The translations under genes were made by a program, and so were the position numbers. DNA of 64,000 bases, taken from CAVVGZ01 sp963841845. Lineage in GTDB: Bacteria > Chloroflexota > Anaerolineae > Anaerolineales > Anaerolineaceae. Position 1 is the stretch's first letter, and the number at the start of each line of letters is the position of its first letter. Location of the stretch: contig CAWJEG010000005.1 in NCBI GenBank assembly GCA_963841845.1, positions 376,864 through 440,863 of the forward strand. Direction: 5' to 3'. Positions 50,633 to 59,889 of this stretch are shown piece by piece. The notes beneath the pieces are model-generated. The model worked only from the letters and a program-made list of their open reading frames with translations. It was not told the DNA's origin and searched no databases.

Positions 50633-53600
50633 ATGAGCATATCCAAGAATAAATGGTTCAAGTGGGGTTTAACTGCCCTCTTTTCTGTCAGCGCAGCTTA
50701 CTCCATTGCTGCTCACTTTACCGGCTTTATTGGTGCATCACGCCAGGACAAACTCGTTCTTCTGGGTTCATCCCTGCTTATCATCGGGATATTTTCCATT
50801 TTCCTGGTTACCAGGGTCCTGCCCGGGATCATCAAGGATATCACCCGCCGCACAATGATCAGAACTGCGTTGGCCGCAATGTTCCTGGCACTTGCAGCGC
50901 TCCTGATCCTTCTACAGCCCCCTCCCTTTCCCGAAGAACACTCCCTGGATATTACTGTCCTGGATCAAAGCAGTCCTCTCTCAGCGGGAAATTGGGTTCA
51001 AATCCTCTCCATCCAGCGTAGCAACCTCCCTGGAAAATCCAGGCAGAATATCAGTTTGGCAGAGTTGGATTTCCAGGGAGATTGGCTGTCTCAAGCCGGT
51101 GATTCCTTGCTCTGGCAGGGAGGTGAACCCGGCTCCGCTCATTATCAAGGTTTTATGCAAGCAGGAATGCTGCTTAAATTCCGTACCGGTCCGGAACAGG
51201 GTATTGTTCAAATTCTCTGGGATGGGGGAGTACGCACCCTGGACCTTTACGCCCCGGAGGATGGTTCTCATACCGAAATCCTTGATCCGCCTTTGAATTG
51301 GCGTAAGGCAGACTCCACCCGTCAATTTTTTGTAGTGGCTGCTTTTATGGCTAATTTCGTCAGCCTCTCGTACCTTCTTTTTTTCTGCGGCTTATTCATA
51401 TCAAAAGTTACCACAAGGGGTTGGACCATTCGCTACCCCCGCCTGCTGATTTCAAGCACATTCATTCTCCTTTTATTACTGCTACTTAACTATTCCATCC
51501 TTCAGCCTGTCCAATTCGGGGATCCTAACCTGGAAGCGATTATCCGGGAGACACTCCACAACCCGGATAAACCCATCTTTAAACACCAGCTTCTCACCAT
51601 TGCCGAATTAGATGCATCCTCCAGTCACATTTCCAACCTGGAAGGCCTCCAGTATTTGCACAACCTCTCCGATCTCAATTTGAGAGATAATCAGATTACC
51701 GATCTCTCCCCGCTCACTGATCTCAGGTACTTGCATACTTTGAACCTGCGTGGAAATAATATTAATAATCTAGCCCCACTTTCCACTCTCACCTCACTGG
51801 TTTACCTCAACCTCCATTCCAATCCCGGCATTACCTCCATTGCTCCTCTGGCTGACCTCGGCAATCTGGAAACCCTTATCCTGGCAAATGTTCCGGTTTC
51901 GCATCAGGTTCCGATTATCAACCGTTTTTCCCGGCTCAAGCATCTTAACCTGCGTAATACCGGCATCTCTGATATTTCGTCTCTCGCTGACCTTGTCGAC
52001 CTGCTTTATCTCAACCTGCATTCCAATCCCGGCATTATTTCCATCACTCCTCTGGCAGGTCTGTCCAGCCTGCAAACCCTCATTCTTGCAGAAGTGCCGC
52101 TGCAGGGGCAGGTTACTTCCCTCGATCTGTTCCCTGGCCTCCAGCACCTCAACCTGCGGAATACAGGTATCTCTGATCTTTCCTCACTCTCCTCTTTAAC
52201 TTCCCTCGTTTACCTCAACCTCCATTCCAATCCCGAAATCACCTCCATCACTCCCCTGACTGATCTAACCAGTCTGCAAACCCTCATCCTTGAGAATGTT
52301 CCGGTTGGAGATCAGATCGCTGTCCTCGGCAACTTTCCCGGCCTTATCCAGCTCAACCTGCGCAATACTTCCATTTCCGATACTTCCGTGCTTGGCCGGC
52401 TCATGGCTGATGGCGCTTTTCAGGATGAACCTCAATCAGGTTTGTTGTCCTCGCTTGATCTGCGGGATAATCCCCTCGATTTCACCATCAATGACAGTTA
52501 TGCCCCTATCCGCCCCTTCTGGGATAATATCTCCTCCCGTGTTCCATTTGTCCTGCCGTATTTCTCCACCCTCCCTTCACCGGTCTTTTCCCACCCGGCA
52601 GGTTTTTACCCATCACCCTTCCTTCTAGAACTATCCTCAGACGACCCATCCGCCAGCATACATTACACCCTGGATGGGTCTGACCCAACCCGTGATTCGC
52701 CCCGTTATACGGATCCAATTCCCATCGAAAGCCGCTTCGGGGATACCAACCAGATCTCCGAAATTGAGGATGTTTCACCATACTGGCAAAAACCTGATGG
52801 CGAGATCTTCAAAGCCACTGTTGTGCGCACTAAAACATTCCACAATCAGCTGGATTTATCCAGCCCTGTGGAAACGAGCACGTATTTTATAGATGAAAAT
52901 ATATTTAATCGCTACGGCATGCCGGTAGTATCCCTGGTAACAGAAGCTGACTACCTGTTTGATTATGAAGACGGCATTTATGTAATGGGCGAGATTTACG
53001 ATACATCCTACAAGCCAGAACTAAAAAACGTCCTTTGGCAGCAGGATGCCAATTATCACCAGCGCGGCATGGAATGGGAGCGTCCAATCCATATTGAGAT
53101 TTTCGAGGAGGACGGGCTGGCCGGCCTTACCCAGAATGGCGTCATCCGCATCCATGGCGGGGCAACCAGAGGCTTTCCAAAAAAATCATTGCGCCTCTAT
53201 GCCAGCCGGGAGTTTGATGCTCGGGATTCTTTCTCCTACGAATTATTTCCAGGCCTGACAAATAAAGTGGACAACCAAACCATCGATCAGTTTGAGAATT
53301 TTCTATTGCGGAATGGGGGTAATGACTGGGATCAGACCCTTGTACGGGACGTTCTCATGCAAAACCTGGTTAGCCATACACCGCTCGATACCCTGGCATT
53401 CCGTCCGGCGGTTGTGTTCTTAAATGGCGAATATTGGGGAATCTATTACTTTCGGCAATACCTTGACGAAAATTACCTTTCGTCCAGATACCAGGCTCAG
53501 CCGGACAAGCTGGTAATCCTGGAAAATGACCTTCGTATCCAGAATGGCGAACCTGCTATCCTGTGGGGCAGTCCCGGGGATGACCAGCATTTCCTGGATA

Positions 53601-54466
53601 TGTTGGATTTTGTCGGGCAGAATGATATGTCGCTCCCCGGCAATTACGACAGTCTTCAAACATGGATGGATGTGGATAATTTTATTGATTACCAGGCATC
53701 TGAAATTTACTCCGCCAATTTTGACTGGCCTTACAATAACACCGCCTACTGGAGATACAAAACGGATTCAACAAATCCTGGTACAGATAATGTTCTGGAT
53801 GGGCGCTGGCGGTGGATATTATTTGATACAGACTTTGGGTTCAGCTATCTCCCAGAATACAGCGGCTATCAGCAAAACACACTGGATAGGGCAGCCAGCC
53901 TTGGCGATAATGGTTTGCTGCTTTCTGCCCTCCTTGAAAATGAGCAGTTCCGTACCAAATTTATTAACCGAACGGCTGACCTGTTAAACACAGCTTTTAG
54001 GGAGCGGAGGGTAGTATCAGCCATCGACCAGTTCCAGGAACTGCTTCAACCCCAAATGGAGGAGGAAATTCACCGCTGGCGTACCATGGAGGATTCAATC
54101 GATAACTGGGGCAGCAATGTAGAAATTCTTCGTGAATTTGCCCGCCAACGCCCGGGTTATGTGCGCCAGCACATCATCGAGCGCTTCGGTCTGGCTGGTT
54201 TGGCTGAGTTGACTGTAGAAACCGACTCCACTCAAGGGTATATCCGGATCAATGGTATGGATATTTTACCGGATACTCCGGGAGTAGACGATCCTGACTC
54301 CTGGAGTGGGATTTATTTCATGGGAAATCCCATTCAGGTCAGCGCCATACCCTTGCCTGGTTACCACTTTTCCAAATGGGAAGGCATAAACCAAGCAGAT
54401 GCATCATTCACCGCTGAATTAACCGGGGACCAGGCTTTGAAAGCCATATTTATAAAATCACCATAA
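50633..54466 (+). CDS. Membrane LRR-CotH kinase-like protein, paralogue 5 (intact)
   Basis: 1277 residues, the longest intact copy. Helices lie at about 8-28, 40-60 and 75-98, then the unknown ectodomain (100-220; GGEPGSAHYQGFMQAG, GIVQILWDGG), helices at about 228-255 and 265-290, LRRs from about 296 to 590 with three 68-residue super-repeats, a chitobiase-like module (YTLDGSDPTRDSP, about 680) and the CotH domain (about 750-1110). CotH motifs are VIRIHGGATRGFPKKS, RNGGNDW, NGEYWGIYYFRQYLDENY and DGRWRWILFDTDFGF (about 1055-1070). The C-terminal domain (from about 1186) ends in GYHFSKWEG. By analogy with CotH, the kinase-like domain could phosphorylate secreted or surface proteins and the LRRs bind a partner; both are inference. 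Confidence 0.9.
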   Translation: MSISKNKWFKWGLTALFSVSAAYSIAAHFTGFIGASRQDKLVLLGSSLLIIGIFSIFLVTRVLPGIIKDITRRTMIRTALAAMFLALAALLILLQPPPFPEEHSLDITVLDQSSPLSAGNWVQILSIQRSNLPGKSRQNISLAELDFQGDWLSQAGDSLLWQGGEPGSAHYQGFMQAGMLLKFRTGPEQGIVQILWDGGVRTLDLYAPEDGSHTEILDPPLNWRKADSTRQFFVVAAFMANFVSLSYLLFFCGLFISKVTTRGWTIRYPRLLISSTFILLLLLLLNYSILQPVQFGDPNLEAIIRETLHNPDKPIFKHQLLTIAELDASSSHISNLEGLQYLHNLSDLNLRDNQITDLSPLTDLRYLHTLNLRGNNINNLAPLSTLTSLVYLNLHSNPGITSIAPLADLGNLETLILANVPVSHQVPIINRFSRLKHLNLRNTGISDISSLADLVDLLYLNLHSNPGIISITPLAGLSSLQTLILAEVPLQGQVTSLDLFPGLQHLNLRNTGISDLSSLSSLTSLVYLNLHSNPEITSITPLTDLTSLQTLILENVPVGDQIAVLGNFPGLIQLNLRNTSISDTSVLGRLMADGAFQDEPQSGLLSSLDLRDNPLDFTINDSYAPIRPFWDNISSRVPFVLPYFSTLPSPVFSHPAGFYPSPFLLELSSDDPSASIHYTLDGSDPTRDSPRYTDPIPIESRFGDTNQISEIEDVSPYWQKPDGEIFKATVVRTKTFHNQLDLSSPVETSTYFIDENIFNRYGMPVVSLVTEADYLFDYEDGIYVMGEIYDTSYKPELKNVLWQQDANYHQRGMEWERPIHIEIFEEDGLAGLTQNGVIRIHGGATRGFPKKSLRLYASREFDARDSFSYELFPGLTNKVDNQTIDQFENFLLRNGGNDWDQTLVRDVLMQNLVSHTPLDTLAFRPAVVFLNGEYWGIYYFRQYLDENYLSSRYQAQPDKLVILENDLRIQNGEPAILWGSPGDDQHFLDMLDFVGQNDMSLPGNYDSLQTWMDVDNFIDYQASEIYSANFDWPYNNTAYWRYKTDSTNPGTDNVLDGRWRWILFDTDFGFSYLPEYSGYQQNTLDRAASLGDNGLLLSALLENEQFRTKFINRTADLLNTAFRERRVVSAIDQFQELLQPQMEEEIHRWRTMEDSIDNWGSNVEILREFARQRPGYVRQHIIERFGLAGLAELTVETDSTQGYIRINGMDILPDTPGVDDPDSWSGIYFMGNPIQVSAIPLPGYHFSKWEGINQADASFTAELTGDQALKAIFIKSP
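51803..52414 (+). repeat. Three tandem 204-bp LRR super-repeats in paralogue 5
   Basis: Units start at 51803, 52007 and 52211, each at the Tyr codon of YLNLHSNP. Each 68-residue unit holds three LRRs: YLNLHSNPGI, LETLILANVPV and LKHLNLRNTGIS. The plus strand is strongly pyrimidine-rich through the block. The same unit occurs three times in paralogues 1 and 2 and once in 3 and 4. Confidence 0.85.
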
Positions 54467-54598
54467 CGAAGGTTAACCAATCGGATCGTTCAATTTCCCC
54501 AACCTGGTGTTAAATCCGCAATAAAAAAATAATCTATACGCAACATTCTGAGTCATCCGTTACTTGCTCATATTCCCCGGAAATGGGGAGGGGTCGAG

Positions 54599-54604
54599 TA
54601 TAAT
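54599..54604 (+). promoter_or_regulatory. gyrA -10 element
   Basis: TATAAT lies about 40 bases before the gyrA start. The upstream sequence (TTCCCCGG AAATGGGG area at 54575-54592) is a small GC-rich dyad; no good -35 is seen. Confidence 0.45.
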
Positions 54605-54642
54605 TAAGCCCGGGTAAATTTATAGCGAGGTCTATAGTTCAT

Positions 54643-57135
54643 ATGGAAATTGGCAACATTCAAGCAGTCGATATCGATGATCAAATGCGCAGCGCATATC
54701 TTGATTACGCCATGAGCGTCATCGTTGCACGCGCCCTTCCCGATGCCCGGGATGGTTTTAAACCGGTTCACCGCCGCATTCTCTACGCCATGAACGAAAT
54801 GGGCATTCGTTCCAACACGCCTTATAAAAAATCCGCCCGTATTGTCGGGGAGGTGTTGGGAAAATTCCACCCGCATGGCGATATGGCTGTCTATGATGCC
54901 ATGGCCAGGCTCGCTCAGGATTTTTCTATGCGTTACATGATGGTGGATGGGCAGGGAAATTTTGGCTCTGTAGATGGCGATGCTCCCGCAGCAATGCGTT
55001 ATACAGAAGCCCGCCTGGCATCCATTGCAGAAGAAATGCTTGCAGATATCGATAAAAATACAGTTGATTTTGCTGATAATTTTGACGGCTCGCTGCAAGA
55101 ACCAATCGTCCTCCCCGCCCGGCTGCCTAATATGCTGCTCAATGGTTCATCCGGCATTGCCGTCGGCATGGCTACCAACATACCCCCGCATAACCTGCGT
55201 GAGCTGATCAGGGCGATCAATCATGTCATCGATAACTACGAGAACATTGATGAAATCTCAATCGAAGATTTAATGAAATTTATCCCCGGTCCAGATTTTC
55301 CAACCGGTGGTATTATCGTCGGTCGGGAAGGAATCCTGCAGGCTTACAGTACCGGTCGTGGCAGGCTTGTGATGCGCGGACTGGCGCATATAGAGGAAAT
55401 AAAGAGCGGCCGGAATGCTATTTATATTACGGAGCTTCCATACCAGGTTAATAAAGCCAATTTAATTGAACGGATAGCGGAACTGGCACGCGCTGGACGG
55501 CTGCCGGATATCAGCGATCTCCGGGATGAATCCGACCGCAGGGGAATCAGTATTTACATCGAACTCAAACGCAGTGCCCAACCCCAGCGAGTGCTCAACC
55601 AGCTTTATAAATATACCGCTCTGCAGTCAACCTTTGGGGTCCAAACCCTGGCTTTGTTGAATAATGAACCTCGCCTTTTTCCGTTAAAAAAAGCTCTGCA
55701 GACCTTTATTGACCACCGCCAAATTGTCATAACCCGCCGCTCCGAGTTTGAACTGGATAAAGCGCGCCGTCGTGCCCATATCCTGGATGGATTATTAATT
55801 GCCCTGTCAAATTTAGATGAAGTAATCCAGACTATCCGCAGATCACCTGATGCCGAAACAGCCAAGGTTCGCCTCATTGAGCGGTTTAACCTGTCCGAAA
55901 TCCAGGCACAGGCCATCCTTGACATGCAGCTTCGCAGGCTTGCGGCACTGGAACGCCAGAAAATTGAAGACGAACATAGACTTGTGCTGGAGCAAATCGC
56001 CTTTCTTGAGGATCTGCTAGCCAATCCCAGGAAAATTCTCGATGTGATTAAGGAAGATCTCCAGGAGCTTTATGAAAAATTTGGTGATGAACGCCGCACC
56101 CGAATCATGGCAGATGCCACAGAAAACTTTGAAGAAGATGATCTTGTCTCCGATGAACCGACCCTGATTACGATCACGGAGCGCGGATATATCAAAAGGG
56201 TGGCACCCGGAATTTACCGCACCAGGAACCGTGGACGGCGCGGGGTTTCCGGGCAGAACGTCAAAGATGAAGATGAGATCATCATGATGCTGCTGGCACA
56301 AACGCTGAACAGCGTCCTATTTTTCACCAACCAGGGGAAAGTATATTCGGAAAAAGTGTACCAGATTCCGGATGCAAACCGCACAGACCGCGGCATTCCC
56401 GTCGTGAACCTCTTACCGATGGATGCCGATGAAAGGGTTACTGCCTGGGTTGTCGTCCCGAATTTTGACAATGTAAAATACCTCACCATGGCTACAGTAA
56501 AAGGGCGGGTAAAGCGAGTTGAGATTTCCGAGTTCGCCTCGGTGCGTAATGCTGGCTTAATTGCAATTAATTTAGAAAAAGGGGACCAGCTCGGCTGGGT
56601 CAGCATGACCTCAGGCGATGACGATGTCATCCTGGTAACAGTCAAAGGATACGCTGTCCGCTTTCCTGAAAGGCAAATCCGTACGATGGGACGGAATACA
56701 ATGGGTGTCTCCGGGATTAAACTGCGCTCAGGAGACCAGGTAACCTCTATGGAAGTTGTTGAGCCAGGCGGCAGCCTGTTAATCGTGACAGAAAATGGTT
56801 TTGGTAAACGTACACCTCTCGAGGATTATCCCGTCAAGAGCAGGGCAACCAGCGGTGTGCTGACAACAGATAAAAAAGGGCTTGGCAAGGTTGGTAACAT
56901 CGCTACTGCCCGTGTTGTTCAAGATCAGGATGAAATCACATTAATTTCGAAAAATGGACTTGTATTAAGGTTAAAGGTAGATGATATCAATATCACCGGG
57001 CGCGCCACCCGCGGTACCCACATCATTGATCTGATTAAAGGTGACAGCCTGGCAGCCCTGGCTCGCATTCCAACCTCTAGCATTGCTTCGATCTATAACA
57101 ATTCTATTCCGGCAGATACCGAACCTGTAGTATAA
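54643..57135 (+). CDS. gyrA: DNA gyrase subunit A (type IIA topoisomerase A subunit)
   Basis: An 830-residue protein. The catalytic tyrosine is Tyr120 in AAMRYTEARL. The quinolone-determining loop reads HPHGDMAVYDAMARLAQDF, so the position of E. coli Ser83 is Met81 and Asp87 is Asp85. The C-terminal beta-pinwheel carries the six-blade repeats, but the GyrA box near residue 525 reads NRGRRGVSG, a poor match to the usual QRRGGKG-type sequence. It introduces or relaxes supercoils together with GyrB, which is not in the window. ParC is the alternative name if a better GyrA exists elsewhere. Confidence 0.92.
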   Translation: MEIGNIQAVDIDDQMRSAYLDYAMSVIVARALPDARDGFKPVHRRILYAMNEMGIRSNTPYKKSARIVGEVLGKFHPHGDMAVYDAMARLAQDFSMRYMMVDGQGNFGSVDGDAPAAMRYTEARLASIAEEMLADIDKNTVDFADNFDGSLQEPIVLPARLPNMLLNGSSGIAVGMATNIPPHNLRELIRAINHVIDNYENIDEISIEDLMKFIPGPDFPTGGIIVGREGILQAYSTGRGRLVMRGLAHIEEIKSGRNAIYITELPYQVNKANLIERIAELARAGRLPDISDLRDESDRRGISIYIELKRSAQPQRVLNQLYKYTALQSTFGVQTLALLNNEPRLFPLKKALQTFIDHRQIVITRRSEFELDKARRRAHILDGLLIALSNLDEVIQTIRRSPDAETAKVRLIERFNLSEIQAQAILDMQLRRLAALERQKIEDEHRLVLEQIAFLEDLLANPRKILDVIKEDLQELYEKFGDERRTRIMADATENFEEDDLVSDEPTLITITERGYIKRVAPGIYRTRNRGRRGVSGQNVKDEDEIIMMLLAQTLNSVLFFTNQGKVYSEKVYQIPDANRTDRGIPVVNLLPMDADERVTAWVVVPNFDNVKYLTMATVKGRVKRVEISEFASVRNAGLIAINLEKGDQLGWVSMTSGDDDVILVTVKGYAVRFPERQIRTMGRNTMGVSGIKLRSGDQVTSMEVVEPGGSLLIVTENGFGKRTPLEDYPVKSRATSGVLTTDKKGLGKVGNIATARVVQDQDEITLISKNGLVLRLKVDDINITGRATRGTHIIDLIKGDSLAALARIPTSSIASIYNNSIPADTEPVV

Positions 57136-57295
57136 GCACGATTAAATTTGCCTGGCTAATCCCGTAATCAGACGTCCATTGCTTTTTGGAATTCTGGCTC
57201 AGGTCATCACGGAACAGGCATACGCCCTCCAAATTCTCCTATCTTGGAGAATGCGTTGGACTGATGATTCAATTCATTAATATTCTTAATTGTTC

Positions 57296-58078
57296 TTATT
57301 CGATCCGCAGCGTTTGAACATCACCGGTTGACACCAGGATTTCATCTCCATCAGCCTGGCGGAGGCGAAGATTTCCGGTTGGATCTACTCCGAGAATCCG
57401 TCCCACCAGAACATGACTTCCCGGGCCTTGGATGGATACCATTTCTCCTGCGAACGCCAGCTTCTCCTGCCATTTCTGAAAAAAACCGGCCGATCCAATA
57501 TGCTCCCGCCAGTAAGCCATTCTTTGTAAAACCACCCGAAGGATTTCAAAACGGTCAACTGGTTGGCGGATAATTTCCTCTACACAGGTCGCAGGGAAAA
57601 ATAATTCCCCTTGAGGCGGGACCGATCCCTGGAAAATATTGATTCCAACTCCCACGACAATTGCCTGAATTGCATTTCCAAGCCAGGATGCCTCAACGAG
57701 AATTCCACACACTTTTTTCCCCAACAACAGGACGTCATTCGGCCATTTTATTAGGGGATTAAGCGGGTAAAGTGTTTCCAGAGCATCGGCAACAGCCAAC
57801 GCAGCCAGGGGTGAATATAGCTGAAGGAAAGATTTTTCAGACTCGCCGGGAATGAAAATCTGGCTGAACGCCAGTGCAACTCCTGGACGCGTTACCCAGG
57901 TCCTCTGCATCCTGCCGCGGCCTGAAGTTTGCTCATCGGCAATTACCAGGGCAGAATCGGGGGCTCCTTCATTTGCCCAATGCAGCGCCTCATCATTTGT
58001 GGATCCAATTGTATTAAAATACTGGCAGGCTGCAAGATTCAATTCATCAAGTCGCGAACTCAACGGAGTATTTTCCAT
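57296..58078 (-). CDS. birA: Biotin-[acetyl-CoA-carboxylase] ligase
   Basis: About 260 residues. Signatures are TIGSTNDEALHWA, ADEQTSGRGRMQRTW (biotinyl-AMP binding loop), LIKWPNDVLLLGKKVCGILVE with the catalytic lysine, and a small C-terminal SH3-like domain. It lacks the N-terminal helix-turn-helix of E. coli BirA, so it is a ligase without repressor function. The ATG at 58078 is preferred on length; another in-frame ATG at 58117 has no better ribosome site. It converges on gyrA, 160 bases away. Confidence 0.88.
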   Translation of the reverse strand: MENTPLSSRLDELNLAACQYFNTIGSTNDEALHWANEGAPDSALVIADEQTSGRGRMQRTWVTRPGVALAFSQIFIPGESEKSFLQLYSPLAALAVADALETLYPLNPLIKWPNDVLLLGKKVCGILVEASWLGNAIQAIVVGVGINIFQGSVPPQGELFFPATCVEEIIRQPVDRFEILRVVLQRMAYWREHIGSAGFFQKWQEKLAFAGEMVSIQGPGSHVLVGRILGVDPTGNLRLRQADGDEILVSTGDVQTLRIE

Positions 58079-58311
58079 AAAACGGATTTTATCCCTATTT
58101 TGCGGATTCTTTATCATCAGATATATAGATAAAACGTAAATATTTACTTTCAGTCTACCGGTGCCATATATATTTCAATATTACCTTACTAAACGTGAAA
58201 TATTTCGATTGAATATCTTTCCCCATGGGAGTAATTATTTTTCGTACAACCTATGCTTCAAGGCAAGAATTAAGCATGAAGTCTCAGATATATCTTACTA
58301 ACGCTTCCTCT

Positions 58312-59016
58312 CTATTTCAAACCATTTACAAAAAGCAAAGCCTCATTGTGAAGGATCCTGGCGCTTTTATCATCTGCGACGATTTTTCCACAATTCATAA
58401 TAATTGTCCTAGGTGTGAGCGACGCAGCTAGTTCGAGATCATGAGTAGCAATCAGCATTGTTTGTGGAAGTTCCTGCAGTAGTTGAATCAACTCACGGCG
58501 AGCTCGGGGGTCTAACCCGGCAGTCGGCTCGTCCAGGATCAATATTTGTGGCTGCATTGCAAGTACTGTAGCAATTGCTATCCGCTTTTTCTCGCCTCCA
58601 CTCAAGTGGTAAGGATTTCGCTCGGCATATTCATCCATGTGAACCGCATTCAAAGCCTGATCGACTCTTTGTTGAACATCCTGTTTGTCCAAACCCTGGT
58701 AAATTGGTCCGTAAGCAATATCATCGAGAACAGTTGGCGAAAAGAGCTGGTCATCGGGATTCTGAAAAACAATACCTACCAAGGCACGTATTTGTCCGAG
58801 ATTTTCTTTCTGTAACACCATCCCATTAATAATGATCTTTCCGCTTCCTTCAAATATACCGTTGAGGTGTAGAAGAAGGGTTGATTTCCCGGCTCCATTC
58901 GCGCCGACAAGAGCGATTTTTTCACCCGGCATGACAATCAAACTAATCTCTCGCAGCGCAACTTTTCCATCCGGATATGAAAAAGAGAGATCACAAATTT
59001 CGATTATCGAATCCAA
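58312..59016 (-). CDS. cbiO: Cobalt/nickel ECF transporter ATPase CbiO
   Basis: A 234-residue ABC ATPase with Walker A GANGAGKST, Q-loop FQNPDDQLFSPTVLDDIAYGP, signature LSGGEKKR, Walker B LILDEPTAGLDP and switch His in ATHDLEL. FQNPDDQ is typical of ECF transporters. It starts at TTG with GGAGG within the CbiQ stop region, so translation is coupled. It powers metal uptake with CbiQ and CbiM, encoded just upstream. Confidence 0.9.
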   Translation of the reverse strand: MDSIIEICDLSFSYPDGKVALREISLIVMPGEKIALVGANGAGKSTLLLHLNGIFEGSGKIIINGMVLQKENLGQIRALVGIVFQNPDDQLFSPTVLDDIAYGPIYQGLDKQDVQQRVDQALNAVHMDEYAERNPYHLSGGEKKRIAIATVLAMQPQILILDEPTAGLDPRARRELIQLLQELPQTMLIATHDLELAASLTPRTIIMNCGKIVADDKSARILHNEALLFVNGLK

Positions 59017-59019
59017 ACT

Positions 59020-59889
59020 CTAACCTCCTGTTAAAAGGCCAAGCATCCATATAGAAATAAGCAACATAAAACCCAGAAGCAGTGTCCAGCGATCATTACT
59101 CGAAAGGGGGATAGCATCAATCATGGGCGGCTCACCATTGTAGCCTCGAGAAAGCATGGCCGTATAAACTCGATCGCTCCGCTCTATTGACCGCAAGAGC
59201 AAGCTGCCTGCCATCCCTCCCGTTACCCGAGCGCGCCATAACAGCGAGCCGCCAGCGTGGTGAGAATCAGGAAAGACGGCACTGCGGCTGCTGCGAGCTC
59301 GCAGCATGTGCGTTGCTTCGTCGCCAATGACAAATAAATAGCGCCACATTAAACCAACAATCGATACAAACAGCCGGGGAACTTTTAACTGCCTCAGGGC
59401 GATTAATAAATCTGGAACACGCGTTGAAGCAGCCAAGACAATGGCTGCCTGGATCGAGATCCAGGATTTAAATACAATGCTGGCAAAACGGTCGACGCCT
59501 TCCGGGCTGTAAGTGAGCTGAAAACCCTGGTAGAGGATAACAGATGGATGTGGCAGTGGGCCGAAAAAGATCAAAGGGAGCGCTGCCAGCACAAATGGGA
59601 GGGCTACCAAGGCACGCTTGAGCACAAAACCAATTCCCAAGCGTGAAAGAAGCACAGCCGACAGGCTGAAAGTGAAAAACAGGATGTATGCCGGCCAGGC
59701 GCCAGAGGGTGTGAGACTCAGGAAAAAGACAAAGGCGAGGGTGAAGATGACCTTCACTGTCGCCTTTGTCTGATGAACTATGCTTTGTTTATGAATGTAT
59801 AGCTCGTGCAACAAGCTACCTTTCCGTTGTTTCTTGCCGGATGGCGCCGTTTCAGCCGCGGGCAATGCCGTAAGCCACGAAAAAAACAA
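59020..59889 (-). CDS. cbiQ: Cobalt/nickel ECF transporter transmembrane protein CbiQ
   Basis: 289 residues from the ATG at 59889, which overlaps the CbiM 3' end by 38 bases. A TTG after AAAGG about 75 bases further in is a possible true start. Five or six helices are present, with the coupling motif region LRARSSRSAVFPD and the conserved VTGGMAGSLLLRSIERSDRVYTAMLSRGYNG that contacts the ATPase. It is the scaffold linking the metal-binding CbiM to CbiO. Confidence 0.87.
   Translation of the reverse strand: MFFSWLTALPAAETAPSGKKQRKGSLLHELYIHKQSIVHQTKATVKVIFTLAFVFFLSLTPSGAWPAYILFFTFSLSAVLLSRLGIGFVLKRALVALPFVLAALPLIFFGPLPHPSVILYQGFQLTYSPEGVDRFASIVFKSWISIQAAIVLAASTRVPDLLIALRQLKVPRLFVSIVGLMWRYLFVIGDEATHMLRARSSRSAVFPDSHHAGGSLLWRARVTGGMAGSLLLRSIERSDRVYTAMLSRGYNGEPPMIDAIPLSSNDRWTLLLGFMLLISIWMLGLLTGG

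Noticed and set aside
34681..54000. Many 60-170 codon ORFs in other frames inside the CotH-LRR genes
   Set aside because: They follow the codon pattern of the real frame, lack ribosome sites and repeat among paralogues as shadows.
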